From an uncultured Pantoea sp. (GTDB lineage: Bacteria; Pseudomonadota; Gammaproteobacteria; Enterobacterales; Enterobacteriaceae), in assembly GCA_913775175.1 (NCBI GenBank), contig CAJYKU010000026.1, positions 1 through 52,796 of the forward strand: a stretch of DNA of 52,796 bases, in the 5' to 3' direction. The translations under genes were made by a program, and so were the position numbers. Every line of letters starts with the position of its first letter. Position 1 is the first letter of the stretch. The notes beneath the pieces were generated by a model. That model searched no databases. It was not told the DNA's origin and worked only from the letters and a program-made list of their open reading frames with translations. Below, one piece after another: positions 11,654 to 22,763 of this stretch.

Positions 11654-12145
11654 TTAACGCATGATACGTTCGCCACGTGCGACACCCACAATACCGGAGC
11701 GCGCCACTTCAACAATTTCTGCAACTTCACGTACGCTGCTCAGAAAGGCATCAAGTTTATCGCTGGTTCCTGCCAGCTGAACCGTGTAAAGCGCAGGCGT
11801 GACATCCACAATCTGCCCGCGGAAAATATCGGCGCAGCGCTTAACTTCTTCACGCCCATATCCGCTGGCCTGAATTTTAACCAGCATGATCTCACGCTCA
11901 ACGTAGGCACCCTGCCCCAGCTCAGTGACGCGCAACACATCCACCAGCTTGTGAAGCTGTTTTTCGATCTGCTCAATAACTTTTTCATCACCCACGGTCT
12001 GAATAGTCATGCGTGACAGTGTAGGATCGTCAGTGGGAGCCACGGTCAGGCTCTCAATGTTATAACCGCGCTGAGAGAACAGCCCGACGACGCGAGACAA
12101 TGCGCCAGATTCATTCTCCAGCAGCACTGATAAAATACGACGCAT
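11654..12145 (-). CDS. ilvH: Acetohydroxyacid synthase III regulatory subunit IlvH
   Basis: IlvH is the small subunit of acetohydroxyacid synthase III; it gives the IlvI catalytic subunit full activity and valine sensitivity. The N-terminal ACT domain is clear ([19 protein letters not shown], then [20 protein letters not shown]), followed by the C-terminal domain ending [13 protein letters not shown]. The ATG at 12145 reproduces the 163-residue enterobacterial protein; the open frame extends ten codons further upstream without homology. It follows ilvI with a two-base gap and is terminated at 11599-11627. Confidence 0.97.
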   Translation of the reverse strand: MRRILSVLLENESGALSRVVGLFSQRGYNIESLTVAPTDDPTLSRMTIQTVGDEKVIEQIEKQLHKLVDVLRVTELGQGAYVEREIMLVKIQASGYGREEVKRCADIFRGQIVDVTPALYTVQLAGTSDKLDAFLSSVREVAEIVEVARSGIVGVARGERIMR

Positions 12146-12147
12146 AA

Positions 12148-13872
12148 TTAAGTCCTCTCCGTCTTGCTGAGCCACATTTCATCCATTGAGCCACCCCGAA
12201 TCTGCATCGGATAGACATGCTCGCTACCATCAACGGTGACATCGACAAACACCAGCCGCCCTTTTGCCAGCGTATCCAGCGCCAGCTGCAGTTTCTCTTC
12301 CAGTTCAGCCGGATGCTGAATCGCAATCCCCACATGACCATATGCCTCAGCCAGGCGCACAAAATCGGGCAGCGATTCCATATAGGATTGAGAGTGACGG
12401 CCAGAGTAGATCATGTCCTGCCACTGTTTTACCATGCCCAGGAAGCGGTTATTCAGGTTCAGAACCAGCACCGGCAGATCGTACTGCAGCGCCGTCGACA
12501 GCTCCTGGATATTCATCTGAATACTGCCGTCGCCCGTCACGCAGATCACCGTCTCTTGCGGCAGCGCCATCTTTACACCCAACGCCGCAGGCAGGCCAAA
12601 GCCCATGGTTCCCAGTCCGCCGGAATTGATCCAGCGACGCGGCTTATCAAAGGGATAGTAGAGCGCCGCAAACATCTGATGCTGTCCTACATCAGAGGTC
12701 ACATAGGCATCGCCATTGGTTAAACGGGCAATCGTCTCAATTACCGCCTGCGGTTTGATTTTATCACTGCTGCGATCAAACTCCAGACATTGACGGCTGC
12801 GCCAGCCTTCAATACGCTGCCACCAGTCGCGCAGACTGTCATGCTCCTGAGCGACCTCGCTTTGTGCCAGCAGCTCCAGCATTTGCACCAGTGTCTGTTT
12901 TGCATCACCAACGATCGGAATATCCGCGCTAACGGTTTTGGAGATCGACGTTGGATCAACATCAATATGCATGATCGTTGCATTAGGGCAATATTTCGCC
13001 AGATTATTCGTTGTGCGATCATCAAAACGCACGCCGATACCAAAAATAAGATCGGCATTGTGCATTGTCATATTGGCTTCATAGGTGCCATGCATCCCAA
13101 GCATACCCACACACTGGCGGTGAGTGCCCGGAAACGCGCCTAATCCCATCAGCGACGTCGTTACCGGAATATTAAGCTGTTCAGCCAGCTGACGCAGTTC
13201 CGCTTCACAACCCGATGTAATCGCTCCGCCGCCGGCATAAATCACCGGCTTATGCGCGGCTAAAAGTGTCTGCAGTGCACGTCGGATCTGGCCTTTATGT
13301 CCCTGTAGCGTTGGATTATATGAGCGCATACTGACCGTTTCCGGCCAGACATAGGGCAGCTTATTTGCCGGATTAAGAATATCTTTTGGCAGATCAATCA
13401 CTACCGGGCCAGGACGACCACTCGCTGCCAGCCAGAACGCTTTTTTCAATACCGTGGGGATCTCTTCGGTATTTTTTACCAGAAAGCTATGTTTTACGAC
13501 CGGCCGGGAGATGCCGACCATATCGCACTCCTGAAACGCGTCGTAGCCAATCAGCGATGAAGGCACCTGACCCGACAGGATCACCAGTGGAATTGAGTCC
13601 AGATAGGCGGTTGCAATACCGGTAATTGCATTGGTAGCGCCCGGCCCTGAGGTCACGAGCACAACGCCAACTTCACCTGTGGCGCGTGCCAGACCATCGG
13701 CCATATGCACGGCTCCCTGCTCATGGCGCACCAGTACATGGTCAATACCACCGACCGTTTGCAGCGCATCATAGATATCCAGCACTGCTCCGCCCGGATA
13801 ACCGAACACCTGCTTTACGCCCTGATCGATTAACGAACGGACGACCATTTCGGCTCCTGACAACATCTCCAT
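12148..13872 (-). CDS. ilvI: Acetohydroxyacid synthase III catalytic subunit IlvI
   Basis: IlvI condenses two pyruvates to acetolactate, or pyruvate with 2-ketobutyrate, in valine, leucine and isoleucine synthesis. The 574-residue thiamine-diphosphate enzyme has an N-terminal PYR domain with the catalytic Glu in [13 protein letters not shown] (Glu51), a central FAD-binding domain, and a C-terminal domain with the ThDP/Mg motif GDGSIQMN. The ATG at 13872 ([11 protein letters not shown]) has a GGAGGCAG ribosome site; 18 further upstream codons are open but not homologous. It is divergent from leuABCD across a 0.9-kb control region. In E. coli this operon is Lrp-activated. Confidence 0.97.
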   Translation of the reverse strand: MEMLSGAEMVVRSLIDQGVKQVFGYPGGAVLDIYDALQTVGGIDHVLVRHEQGAVHMADGLARATGEVGVVLVTSGPGATNAITGIATAYLDSIPLVILSGQVPSSLIGYDAFQECDMVGISRPVVKHSFLVKNTEEIPTVLKKAFWLAASGRPGPVVIDLPKDILNPANKLPYVWPETVSMRSYNPTLQGHKGQIRRALQTLLAAHKPVIYAGGGAITSGCEAELRQLAEQLNIPVTTSLMGLGAFPGTHRQCVGMLGMHGTYEANMTMHNADLIFGIGVRFDDRTTNNLAKYCPNATIMHIDVDPTSISKTVSADIPIVGDAKQTLVQMLELLAQSEVAQEHDSLRDWWQRIEGWRSRQCLEFDRSSDKIKPQAVIETIARLTNGDAYVTSDVGQHQMFAALYYPFDKPRRWINSGGLGTMGFGLPAALGVKMALPQETVICVTGDGSIQMNIQELSTALQYDLPVLVLNLNNRFLGMVKQWQDMIYSGRHSQSYMESLPDFVRLAEAYGHVGIAIQHPAELEEKLQLALDTLAKGRLVFVDVTVDGSEHVYPMQIRGGSMDEMWLSKTERT

Positions 13873-13990
13873 TTTCTGCCTCCAGGCGTCAGAAACAGCA
13901 ACGACAGACAGCGCTATCCAGCGCACAGTCTCGCCTCTGTTCCCTTATCGCCAATTAAGATCAAAATCTTATGTTTATGCTCAGAAGAAG

Positions 13991-14038
13991 GAATTCATTT
14001 CCGCCTTCCAGATACAGGGAATCTACCTGAATGAATTC
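13991..14038. repeat. Inverted repeat upstream of ilvI
   Basis: GAATTCATT at 13991-13999 is repeated in perfect inverted orientation as AATGAATTC at 14030-14038, with 30 bp between the arms. Each arm contains an EcoRI-type hexamer. The element starts about 120 bp upstream of the ilvI start codon. It could be a regulatory site, but I cannot name the protein. Confidence 0.6.
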
Positions 14039-14519
14039 TTTAAAGAGTAGGTCGATTACCATAACCGCAGAGCTTCTGAGCTGCAAATATCTGCCCCCTG
14101 CCTGCCACGGTTATGTGACACGGAAGCCTCTGACTGGTCGGTATAGCGCGCGAGTAATAAACTAATCCTCCGCGAAAAGCTCAGAGCAATATGCTGCTTT
14201 GATAGTTATTTTTAGCAAGTTATAAGAAATATATTTTTGTTATCGTCAGCGGCTCCAGTCCACAATCATTTTAATATTGAGCTTTCTGGCGTGATTAACC
14301 CTAAAACTCCTTTGCAGCATTATATTGTTCTGCCTGCCGGGTTATATCGTATATTTTAAACTGGCACAAAAACAGAAAATAATCATTAAAATCATGATGT
14401 TAAACTCAGTTACTGCTGCGAGCGTGCCATTTAATACCGGTTTCTGAATATTGCTGCGCGCTATTTTTTGTTTATCTTCCACAGCGGCTGATATTTACAG
14501 AAGATTGCGCTCCTGGCCG

Positions 14520-14546
14520 AAAAAAAATAACCCTGACGTTAGGGTT
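14520..14546 (-). terminator. Terminator-like hairpin facing away from leuL
   Basis: AACCCT and AGGGTT form a 6-bp stem with a six-base loop, followed on the minus strand by ATTTTTTTT. As a minus-strand terminator it would stop antisense transcription coming from the leu side before it reaches the ilvI control region. The arm at 14541-14546 overlaps the TTGACA of the leu promoter. Confidence 0.55.
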
Positions 14547-14573
14547 GACATCACTTAGCTAATCCAGTACCAA
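14545..14573 (+). promoter_or_regulatory. Candidate leuLABCD promoter
   Basis: A perfect TTGACA lies at 14545-14550, 56 bp before the leuL ATG. The -10 is weak: TACCAA at 14568-14573 has 17-bp spacing. A weak -10 would fit this promoter class, which is known to be supercoiling-sensitive in Salmonella; that parallel is inference. Confidence 0.5.
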
Positions 14574-14606
14574 TATAGGCATCACACATTTTACAGGGTT
14601 TGATTC

Positions 14607-14690
14607 ATGTTCCGTGCATTCCGCCTATCAGGTCTACTACTAAACGCATCCAGTTTGCGCGGTAGACTTGTGGGCGAAATCAATAACTGA
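14607..14690 (+). CDS. leuL: leu operon leader peptide LeuL
   Basis: This 27-codon leader reads [20 protein letters not shown] and ends with a TGA. It resembles E. coli LeuL, which shares GLLL and NASSLRGR. Four of the leucines (residues 7, 10, 11 and 12) use the rare codon CTA, so ribosome stalling under leucine shortage can control the downstream attenuator. It is followed by the terminator hairpin at 14711-14739 and then leuA. Confidence 0.9.
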   Translation: MFRAFRLSGLLLNASSLRGRLVGEINN

Positions 14691-14710
14691 TTCGAACCTG
14701 CTGAAAGTTA

Positions 14711-14739
14711 AAAACCCGCGCCAATGCGCGGGTTTTTTT
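14711..14739 (+). terminator. leu attenuator (rho-independent terminator)
   Basis: CCCGCGC (14715-14721) and GCGCGGG (14726-14732) form a 7-bp GC-rich stem with a four-base loop, followed by seven T residues. It lies 20 nt downstream of the leuL stop and 43 nt upstream of leuA, as expected for transcription attenuation of leuABCD. Confidence 0.92.
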
Positions 14740-14781
14740 ATGCTCGTAGCACCGGCGACGTTAATCCAAAAGGAAGATACC

Positions 14782-17438
<2,657 letters not shown>

Positions 17439-17439
17439 A

Positions 17440-18846
17440 ATGAAAAGCTTATACCAGAAGTTGTTTGATTCGCATGTGGTGCGTGAAGTGCCGGATGAGA
17501 CGCCACTGCTCTATATTGATCGTCACCTGATCCATGAAGTGACTTCGCCACAGGCGTTTGATGGCCTGCGTGCACATGGACGCCGCGTGCGTCAGCCAGG
17601 CAAAACCTTTGCCACTATGGATCATAACGTTTCAACACAGACTAAAGATATCAACGCTTCGGGCGAGATGGCCCGCATTCAGATGCAGGAGCTGATGAAA
17701 AACTGTGCTGAGTTTGGTATCCAGCTTTATGATCTGAACCATCCATATCAGGGCATTGTGCATGTTATCGGGCCGGAACAGGGCATGACCCTGCCGGGCA
17801 TGACCATTGTCTGCGGCGACTCGCATACGGCAACGCACGGCGCCTTTGGTTCGCTGGCATTTGGCATTGGCACCTCTGAAGTGGAACATGTCTTCGCCAC
17901 CCAGACCCTGAAGCAAAGCCGGGCAAAAACCATGAAAATTGAGGTGCTGGGCACGGCTGCGCCGGGCATCACTGCGAAAGATATTGTTCTGGCGATTATC
18001 GGTAAAACCGGCAGCGCGGGCGGCACCGGCCATGTAGTTGAGTTCTGTGGCCCGGCAATCGAAGCGCTGAGCATGGAAGGCCGCATGACGCTGTGCAATA
18101 TGGCGATTGAAATGGGCGCCAAAGCGGGTCTGGTAGCACCAGACGATACCACCTTTGCCTACCTGAAAGATAAGCAGTTTGCCCCTAAAGGTCAGGAGTG
18201 GGAGCAGGCAGTGGCCTACTGGCGCACACTGAAATCTGATCCGGATGCAGAATTTGACAGCGTAGTGACGCTGAACGCCGCCGATATCGCACCGCAGGTA
18301 ACCTGGGGTACTAATCCTGGTCAGGTAATGGCGGTGGATCAGGCAGTACCTAATCCTGCCTCTTTTGCCGATCCGGTTGAGCGTGCATCCGCTGAAAAAG
18401 CGCTGGCCTATATGAATCTGCAGCCTGGCGTGAAACTCACCGAAGTGGCGATCGATAAAGTCTTTATTGGCTCCTGCACCAACTCACGTATTGAAGATCT
18501 GCGTGCTGCGGCTGCCATTGCTAAAGGCCGTAAGGTCGCAACAGGAGTGGTTGCCATGGTGGTTCCTGGCTCAGGCCCGGTTAAAGCGCAGGCAGAAGCT
18601 GAAGGTCTGGACAAGATTTTTCTGGAGGCGGGCTTTGAATGGCGTCTGCCTGGCTGCTCAATGTGTCTGGCAATGAACAACGATCGCCTGAATCCGGGTG
18701 AGCGCTGCGCCTCAACCAGCAACCGTAACTTTGAAGGACGTCAGGGTCGCGGTGGTCGTACGCACCTGGTCAGCCCGGCAATGGCAGCTGCGGCTGCGGT
18801 AACTGGCCGTTTTGCCGATATTCGTGATCTGACTGAGGGAGCTTAA
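17440..18846 (+). CDS. leuC: 3-isopropylmalate dehydratase large subunit LeuC
   Basis: LeuC is the aconitase-like subunit that, with LeuD, isomerises 2-isopropylmalate to 3-isopropylmalate. It carries the [4Fe-4S] ligands: one Cys in [15 protein letters not shown] and two in [28 protein letters not shown] and [11 protein letters not shown] are also conserved. The ATG at 17440 gives 468 residues beginning [14 protein letters not shown]; the open frame upstream overlaps leuB and is not used. The start lies one base after the leuB stop, so the genes are tightly coupled. Confidence 0.98.
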   Translation: MKSLYQKLFDSHVVREVPDETPLLYIDRHLIHEVTSPQAFDGLRAHGRRVRQPGKTFATMDHNVSTQTKDINASGEMARIQMQELMKNCAEFGIQLYDLNHPYQGIVHVIGPEQGMTLPGMTIVCGDSHTATHGAFGSLAFGIGTSEVEHVFATQTLKQSRAKTMKIEVLGTAAPGITAKDIVLAIIGKTGSAGGTGHVVEFCGPAIEALSMEGRMTLCNMAIEMGAKAGLVAPDDTTFAYLKDKQFAPKGQEWEQAVAYWRTLKSDPDAEFDSVVTLNAADIAPQVTWGTNPGQVMAVDQAVPNPASFADPVERASAEKALAYMNLQPGVKLTEVAIDKVFIGSCTNSRIEDLRAAAAIAKGRKVATGVVAMVVPGSGPVKAQAEAEGLDKIFLEAGFEWRLPGCSMCLAMNNDRLNPGERCASTSNRNFEGRQGRGGRTHLVSPAMAAAAAVTGRFADIRDLTEGA

Positions 18847-18849
18847 ACC

Positions 18850-19455
18850 ATGGCGAAAAAATTTACGCAACATATCGGTATAGTCGCGCCGCTGGATGCC
18901 GCCAATGTGGATACAGATGCGATTATTCCAAAGCAGTTTTTACAGAAAGTGACGCGTACTGGCTTTGGCGCGCATCTGTTTCACGACTGGCGCTTTGATG
19001 ATGATGCCGGTACTCAGCCTACCAGCAGCTTTGTGCTTAACAAGCCTGAATTTCAGGGCACCAGCATCCTGCTGGCGCGCGAAAACTTTGGCTGTGGATC
19101 TTCCCGTGAACATGCGCCCTGGGCGCTGACCGATTTCGGTTTTCATGTGGTGATTGCGCCCTCTTTCGCCGATATCTTCTACGGCAACTGCTTTAACAAT
19201 CAGCTGCTGCCGGTCAGACTCAGCGAAGAAGAGGTGGATGAGCTGTTCAGAGTGGTTCACGCCACACCAGGGATGTGCTTTACCGTTGATCTGGAGGCGC
19301 AGACGGTAAGCGCCGGCGATAAAATCTATCACTTTGAGATCGACAACTTTCGCCGTCACTGCATGTTAAACGGGCTGGACAGCATTGGCCTGACACTGCA
19401 ACATGAAGCGGCCATCACTCATTATGAGCAGCAGCAGCCCGCGTTTCTGCGCTAG
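18850..19455 (+). CDS. leuD: 3-isopropylmalate dehydratase small subunit LeuD
   Basis: LeuD is the swivel-domain partner of LeuC. The 201-residue protein contains the family motif [18 protein letters not shown] and the preceding [14 protein letters not shown] segment, plus [16 protein letters not shown]. It starts three bases after the leuC stop and is the last gene of the operon. A 22-bp palindrome follows 12 bases after the stop, before convergent setA. Confidence 0.98.
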   Translation: MAKKFTQHIGIVAPLDAANVDTDAIIPKQFLQKVTRTGFGAHLFHDWRFDDDAGTQPTSSFVLNKPEFQGTSILLARENFGCGSSREHAPWALTDFGFHVVIAPSFADIFYGNCFNNQLLPVRLSEEEVDELFRVVHATPGMCFTVDLEAQTVSAGDKIYHFEIDNFRRHCMLNGLDSIGLTLQHEAAITHYEQQQPAFLR

Positions 19456-19467
19456 CTGCTGACGCGC

Positions 19468-19489
19468 TGCGCCGCCTGCAGGCGGCGCA
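19468..19489. terminator. 22-bp palindrome between leuD and setA
   Basis: This is a perfect GC-rich palindrome centred on CTGCAG, located between the convergent stop codons of leuD (19455) and setA (19492). It can form a stable hairpin in either transcript. Neither side has a T tract, so if it ends transcription it is not a canonical intrinsic terminator; it could instead protect 3' ends. Confidence 0.5.
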
Positions 19490-19491
19490 CG

Positions 19492-20697
19492 CTATCGATC
19501 CGCTATTGCTGTAACCGGCTTTACATCCCGCACCCGCGCAACCAGCAGCAGCGCCACGACTGACATCATCAGCGCCGCCATATAGACCGACTCATGCCCA
19601 AAGCGCTCGCTCATTATACCCTGCAGCAGTCCGGCAATTATCAGTCCAGTGGAGATTGAAGTGGTAAACAGCGTGGTTGCCGCCCCCGCCCGTCCCGGCA
19701 TCAGATCCTGAAACCACAGCATACCAATACCAGCGATAATGCCGATAAACGCGGCATTAAACAGCTGCAGCACCATTAGCGCGGTTTTTGAGGTAAAGAG
19801 AACCAGCCCCAGAAAGAAAACAATCGCGGCGGCAACGGCCAGCAGCATCGGTATACGCTTGCCAACACGCTTAGCATAAAAACCGGCCAGCAGCATAATC
19901 GGAATTTCCAGCCCGGCGGCGGTTCCCATCAGCAGACCTGCCAGCTTCTCTGGTAATCCCAGTGTATTGCTCATATAGAGTGGCATATCAATAAAATACA
20001 TGGTGTTGCAGGCCCACATCAGCACCGATGCTATAAACAGCAGCATCACCTGCGCATCTTTCCAGGGGCTGACCTGTGTCAGCAGTTGTTCAGGTGTAGC
20101 AGGCACGCGTGCTACTGATGGCAACATGCGCCAGATCAGTAACATACTCAGCAGAAACATCCCGGCAACCACAGCAAACAGCGTGACAAAACCGTAGTTC
20201 AGCGCCAGCGCAAACGACAGTGGCGGGCCGATAACCCACGCCAGTGAGAGCTGTGCCCGCATAACCGAGCTGAACATCACGACTTCACGCGCTGATGAGT
20301 CAGCATATTCACGTGCCAGGGCAAAAATCTGCGGCATCACAACGCTGGCCAGCGCCGAGAGCAGCACGCCCAGCGTCACCAGCGTGACGTAGTGACGATT
20401 AAATGCAAACAGCAGTGCATTCAGAATTGCCATCAGGCAACAGAACAGGATCAGATGACGCCGATCGCCCCGGGTATCGGAGCGCTTCGCCACCAGCATG
20501 GTGATCACAATCCCGCCAATCGCATTGATGGTAAAAAACAGTCCGACCCAGAAGGGGCGTACCTGAACCTCCCGGGTCAGAAACAGGCTAAGGGTGGGAG
20601 CCTGCAACGCGCCTGCCACCCCAACGATAAATGTGACGACCATAAAAGCGAGATAGATCGGATCGGGGCGGCGCTGCCGCATTAACAGCGATTTCAT
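19492..20697 (-). CDS. setA: Sugar efflux transporter SetA (MFS)
   Basis: SetA is a major facilitator superfamily exporter of sugars and sugar analogues that is part of the glucose-phosphate stress response in E. coli. The 401-residue protein has about 12 hydrophobic segments. It shares long blocks with E. coli SetA, including GVAGALQAPTLSLFL, AKRSDTRGDRR, LFAFNRHYVTL, FSSVMRAQLSLAWVIGPPL and MLWFQDLMPGRAGAATTLF. I chose the ATG at 20697, which has an AGGGAT ribosome site and starts just before the first membrane segment. The same reading frame stays open for 61 codons upstream through sgrS. The gene is oriented as in E. coli, downstream of sgrS. Confidence 0.93.
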   Translation of the reverse strand: MKSLLMRQRRPDPIYLAFMVVTFIVGVAGALQAPTLSLFLTREVQVRPFWVGLFFTINAIGGIVITMLVAKRSDTRGDRRHLILFCCLMAILNALLFAFNRHYVTLVTLGVLLSALASVVMPQIFALAREYADSSAREVVMFSSVMRAQLSLAWVIGPPLSFALALNYGFVTLFAVVAGMFLLSMLLIWRMLPSVARVPATPEQLLTQVSPWKDAQVMLLFIASVLMWACNTMYFIDMPLYMSNTLGLPEKLAGLLMGTAAGLEIPIMLLAGFYAKRVGKRIPMLLAVAAAIVFFLGLVLFTSKTALMVLQLFNAAFIGIIAGIGMLWFQDLMPGRAGAATTLFTTSISTGLIIAGLLQGIMSERFGHESVYMAALMMSVVALLLVARVRDVKPVTAIADR

Positions 20698-20761
20698 ACA
20701 GAAATCCCTTTGGCAAAAAAAGACAGGTAGCGAACGAGCGTAGACGATTTCATACCAAAAC

Positions 20762-20893
20762 AAAAAAAGCCAGCAGAGAAATATCTGCTGGCGGTGTAAT
20801 TGCACCCTACTCAGAAAAGGCTGCAAGCGCAGCGCTGCTGGTTGAGCGCCATCCATGCCGGATGCCTCCCGCTCTTCCATTAATGCGTAGTAT
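20762..20893 (-). ncRNA. sgrS: Small RNA SgrS (short form)
   Basis: The 3' half matches E. coli SgrS. It has the ptsG-pairing core CTGAGTAGGGTG (20814-20803), a GGTG/CACC hairpin, and a perfect 9-bp terminator stem GCCAGCAGA/TCTGCTGGC (20769-20777 and 20784-20792) followed by seven T residues, which is the Hfq-binding tail. The RNA lies between sgrR and setA, as in E. coli. A -10 element TATATT at 20905-20900 puts the 5' end near 20893, so the RNA is about 130 nt against 227 nt in E. coli. No SgrT-like frame is visible in it. SgrS represses sugar-transporter mRNAs such as ptsG under sugar-phosphate stress. The 5' end is estimated. Confidence 0.88.
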
Positions 20894-20899
20894 GCCTCT

Positions 20900-20905
20900 A
20901 ATATA
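20900..20905 (-). promoter_or_regulatory. sgrS -10 element
   Basis: TATATT on the minus strand lies about 7 bp before the estimated sgrS start. No good -35 is present at the right distance, which fits a promoter that needs the activator SgrR. On the plus strand the overlapping TAATAT could serve divergent sgrR. Confidence 0.5.
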
Positions 20906-20948
20906 AGGAAGTAAACACTGAGAGAAATTGTCAGGGAGATCCTCTTTT

Positions 20949-22586
20949 ATGTCCTCTGCACGTCTGCAACAGCAGTTTATCCGTCTCTGGCAGCAGTGCG
21001 GGGGCCAGGATCAGGCAACCACGCTTAACACTCTGGCCGGGCAGTTACACTGTTCGCGTCGTCATATGCGTAACCTGCTCAATGCAATGCAGGCCGCAGG
21101 CTGGCTCACATGGCAGGCTGAGTCTGGCCGGGGCAAACGTTCTCAGCTGCGCTTCTGCTGCACCGGACTGGCGCTACAGCAGCAGCGAGCTGCAGCCTTG
21201 CTGGAGCAGGATGGTATTGATCAACTGGTACAGCTGGTTGGAGATAAAGCCCAGGTGCGGCAGATGATCGCTGCACATCTTGGCCGGAGCTTTCGTCAGG
21301 GCAGACATATCCTGCGGGTGCTCTACTACCGGCCACTGCTCAATTTGCTGCCCGCCTCACCACTACGCCGCTCGGAAACCCACCTTGCCCGCCAGATTTT
21401 CAGCGGCCTGACCCGGATAAATGAGGAAAACGGGGAAGTAGAGCCCGATATTGCTCACCACTGGCAGCAGATCTCTGCACTACAGTGGCGCTTTTATCTG
21501 CGTCCGGCAGTGCGTTTTCATCATGGCCGTGAACTGGAGATGGATGACGTGGTTGCCTCACTGCAGCGCAGTTGTACGCAGCCGCTGTTTGCACATATCA
21601 CGCAGCTGCACTCACCCGCGCCCTGGACGCTGGATATCACGCTGGCGCAGCCCGATAGCTGGCTGCCGTGGCTGCTTGCCAGCGTCAGCGCTATGATCCT
21701 GCCACGCGAATGGCCAGAGCTGCCAGACTTCGCCCGTCAGCCGGTGGGGTGTGGCCCCTATAGCGTGGTACGCAACCAGCAGAGCCAGCTGAAAATTGCT
21801 GCGTTTGATGACTACTTTGGCTATCGGGCGCTGATTGATGAAGTCTCTATCTGGGTACTGCCGGACGCGGCTGAAGAGCTGGCGTATGCCGGTGTCAGGC
21901 TGCAGGGAGATGATACCGATGAGGTTGCCGAGGAGAGTCGTCTTGAAGAGGGTGGCTATTTTCTGCTGTTTGACCAGCGCTCCGTCTGGGGACGCAATGC
22001 GCAGTTCCGGCACTGGATAAGCGATCTGCTGAACCCGGCGACACTGCTGCACTATGCCGACCCTGGCTATCAGCGCTTCTGGTTTCCCGCATGGGGCCTG
22101 CTGCCGCGCTGGCATCATCGCCGCACCCTGCACAGTGCCACTAAGCCAGAAGGCTTAACCCGCCTGACGCTAAGCTGGTACAGCGACCATGTGGAACACC
22201 AGGCGATTGTCAGCGCCCTTGCCCCACTGCTGAAACAGCAGGGCATTGAACTGGTTACGCGTATAGTCAGCTATGAGAGCTGGTTTGCTGGTGCAGGCGA
22301 AAGCGATATCTGGCTTGGCAGCGTTAACTTTACGCTGCCGCTGGAGTATTCGCTATTTGCTCAGCTCTATGAGTTGCCACTGATGCATCACTGCATTCCC
22401 CTGGCGTGGCAGGATGATGCCGCACGCTGGCGCGATAAACAGCTGCCGCTGGCAGAATGGAGCCGCCAGCTGGTTGAAAACCACTGGTTGCTGCTGGAGG
22501 GACAACGAAGTATGCGCGGCGTACGTCTGAATACGCTGGGCTGGTTTGACTTTAAATCTGCCTGGTTTGCGCCACCCGCACTATGA
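20949..22586 (+). CDS. sgrR: HTH-type transcriptional regulator SgrR
   Basis: SgrR activates sgrS during sugar-phosphate stress. The N-terminal winged-helix DNA-binding domain is well conserved ([48 protein letters not shown]). It is joined to a C-terminal extracellular-solute-binding-like domain (family 5), with [18 protein letters not shown] and [21 protein letters not shown]. The protein ends with [26 protein letters not shown] as in E. coli. The ATG at 20949 gives 545 residues, about six fewer than E. coli. The gene is divergent from sgrS and is probably autoregulated from the shared 50-bp interval. Confidence 0.96.
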   Translation: MSSARLQQQFIRLWQQCGGQDQATTLNTLAGQLHCSRRHMRNLLNAMQAAGWLTWQAESGRGKRSQLRFCCTGLALQQQRAAALLEQDGIDQLVQLVGDKAQVRQMIAAHLGRSFRQGRHILRVLYYRPLLNLLPASPLRRSETHLARQIFSGLTRINEENGEVEPDIAHHWQQISALQWRFYLRPAVRFHHGRELEMDDVVASLQRSCTQPLFAHITQLHSPAPWTLDITLAQPDSWLPWLLASVSAMILPREWPELPDFARQPVGCGPYSVVRNQQSQLKIAAFDDYFGYRALIDEVSIWVLPDAAEELAYAGVRLQGDDTDEVAEESRLEEGGYFLLFDQRSVWGRNAQFRHWISDLLNPATLLHYADPGYQRFWFPAWGLLPRWHHRRTLHSATKPEGLTRLTLSWYSDHVEHQAIVSALAPLLKQQGIELVTRIVSYESWFAGAGESDIWLGSVNFTLPLEYSLFAQLYELPLMHHCIPLAWQDDAARWRDKQLPLAEWSRQLVENHWLLLEGQRSMRGVRLNTLGWFDFKSAWFAPPAL

Positions 22587-22625
22587 CGCTTTCACGTTGT
22601 AACGTAAATGTCTACACTAAGCCGT

Positions 22626-22706
22626 TCTCAACGGGGTGCCTGCATATTCAGGCTGAGATAAACCCGTCGAACCTGATCCGGTTAGCACCGGCGTAGGGAT
22701 TTGAGA
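22626..22706 (+). promoter_or_regulatory. TPP riboswitch (THI element)
   Basis: The conserved THI-box core is present: ACGGGGTGCC, then CTGAGATAAACCCGTCGAACC, a stem formed by CCGGTTAGCACCGG, and GTAGGGATT. The closing P1 helix pairs TCTCAA (22626-22631) with TTGAGA (22701-22706). It ends 57 nt before the thiB start, so thiamine diphosphate should reduce expression of the thiamine importer operon. In E. coli the same leader is known as sroA. Confidence 0.96.
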
Positions 22707-22763
22707 TGCCCCACCCTCAGATCCTTTGCGACTCATTTCTATCTTCTCCTTAAGGAGCGCAAA

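Larger units (their letters stand above)
13873..14606. other. ilvI-leuL divergent control region without leuO
   Basis: This spacer holds no coding frame of useful length. In E. coli leuO lies here; no leuO-like sequence is visible on either strand. The stretch is AT-rich, with runs such as those at 14215-14240 and 14340-14400. It contains a 9-bp inverted repeat (13991-13999 and 14030-14038), a CAG-N12-CTG element at 14315-14332 that loosely resembles an Lrp site, and a minus-strand terminator-like hairpin at 14520-14546. The promoter of ilvI could not be fixed; TAAGAT at 13966-13971 (minus strand) is a possible -10. Confidence 0.7.

Noticed and set aside
14101..14130. CRP site suggested by TGTGACACGG
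   Set aside because: Only the left half TGTGA is present; the required TCACA half is missing at the correct distance.
20800..20880. SgrT peptide inside sgrS
   Set aside because: Start codons near 20886 and 20856 open only the long setA-frame ORF; the product does not resemble SgrT and passes through the terminator stem.
22701..22763. N-terminal extension of ThiB into the leader
   Set aside because: It begins within the TPP riboswitch P1 helix, and the strong ribosome site and the signal peptide belong to the GTG at 22764.
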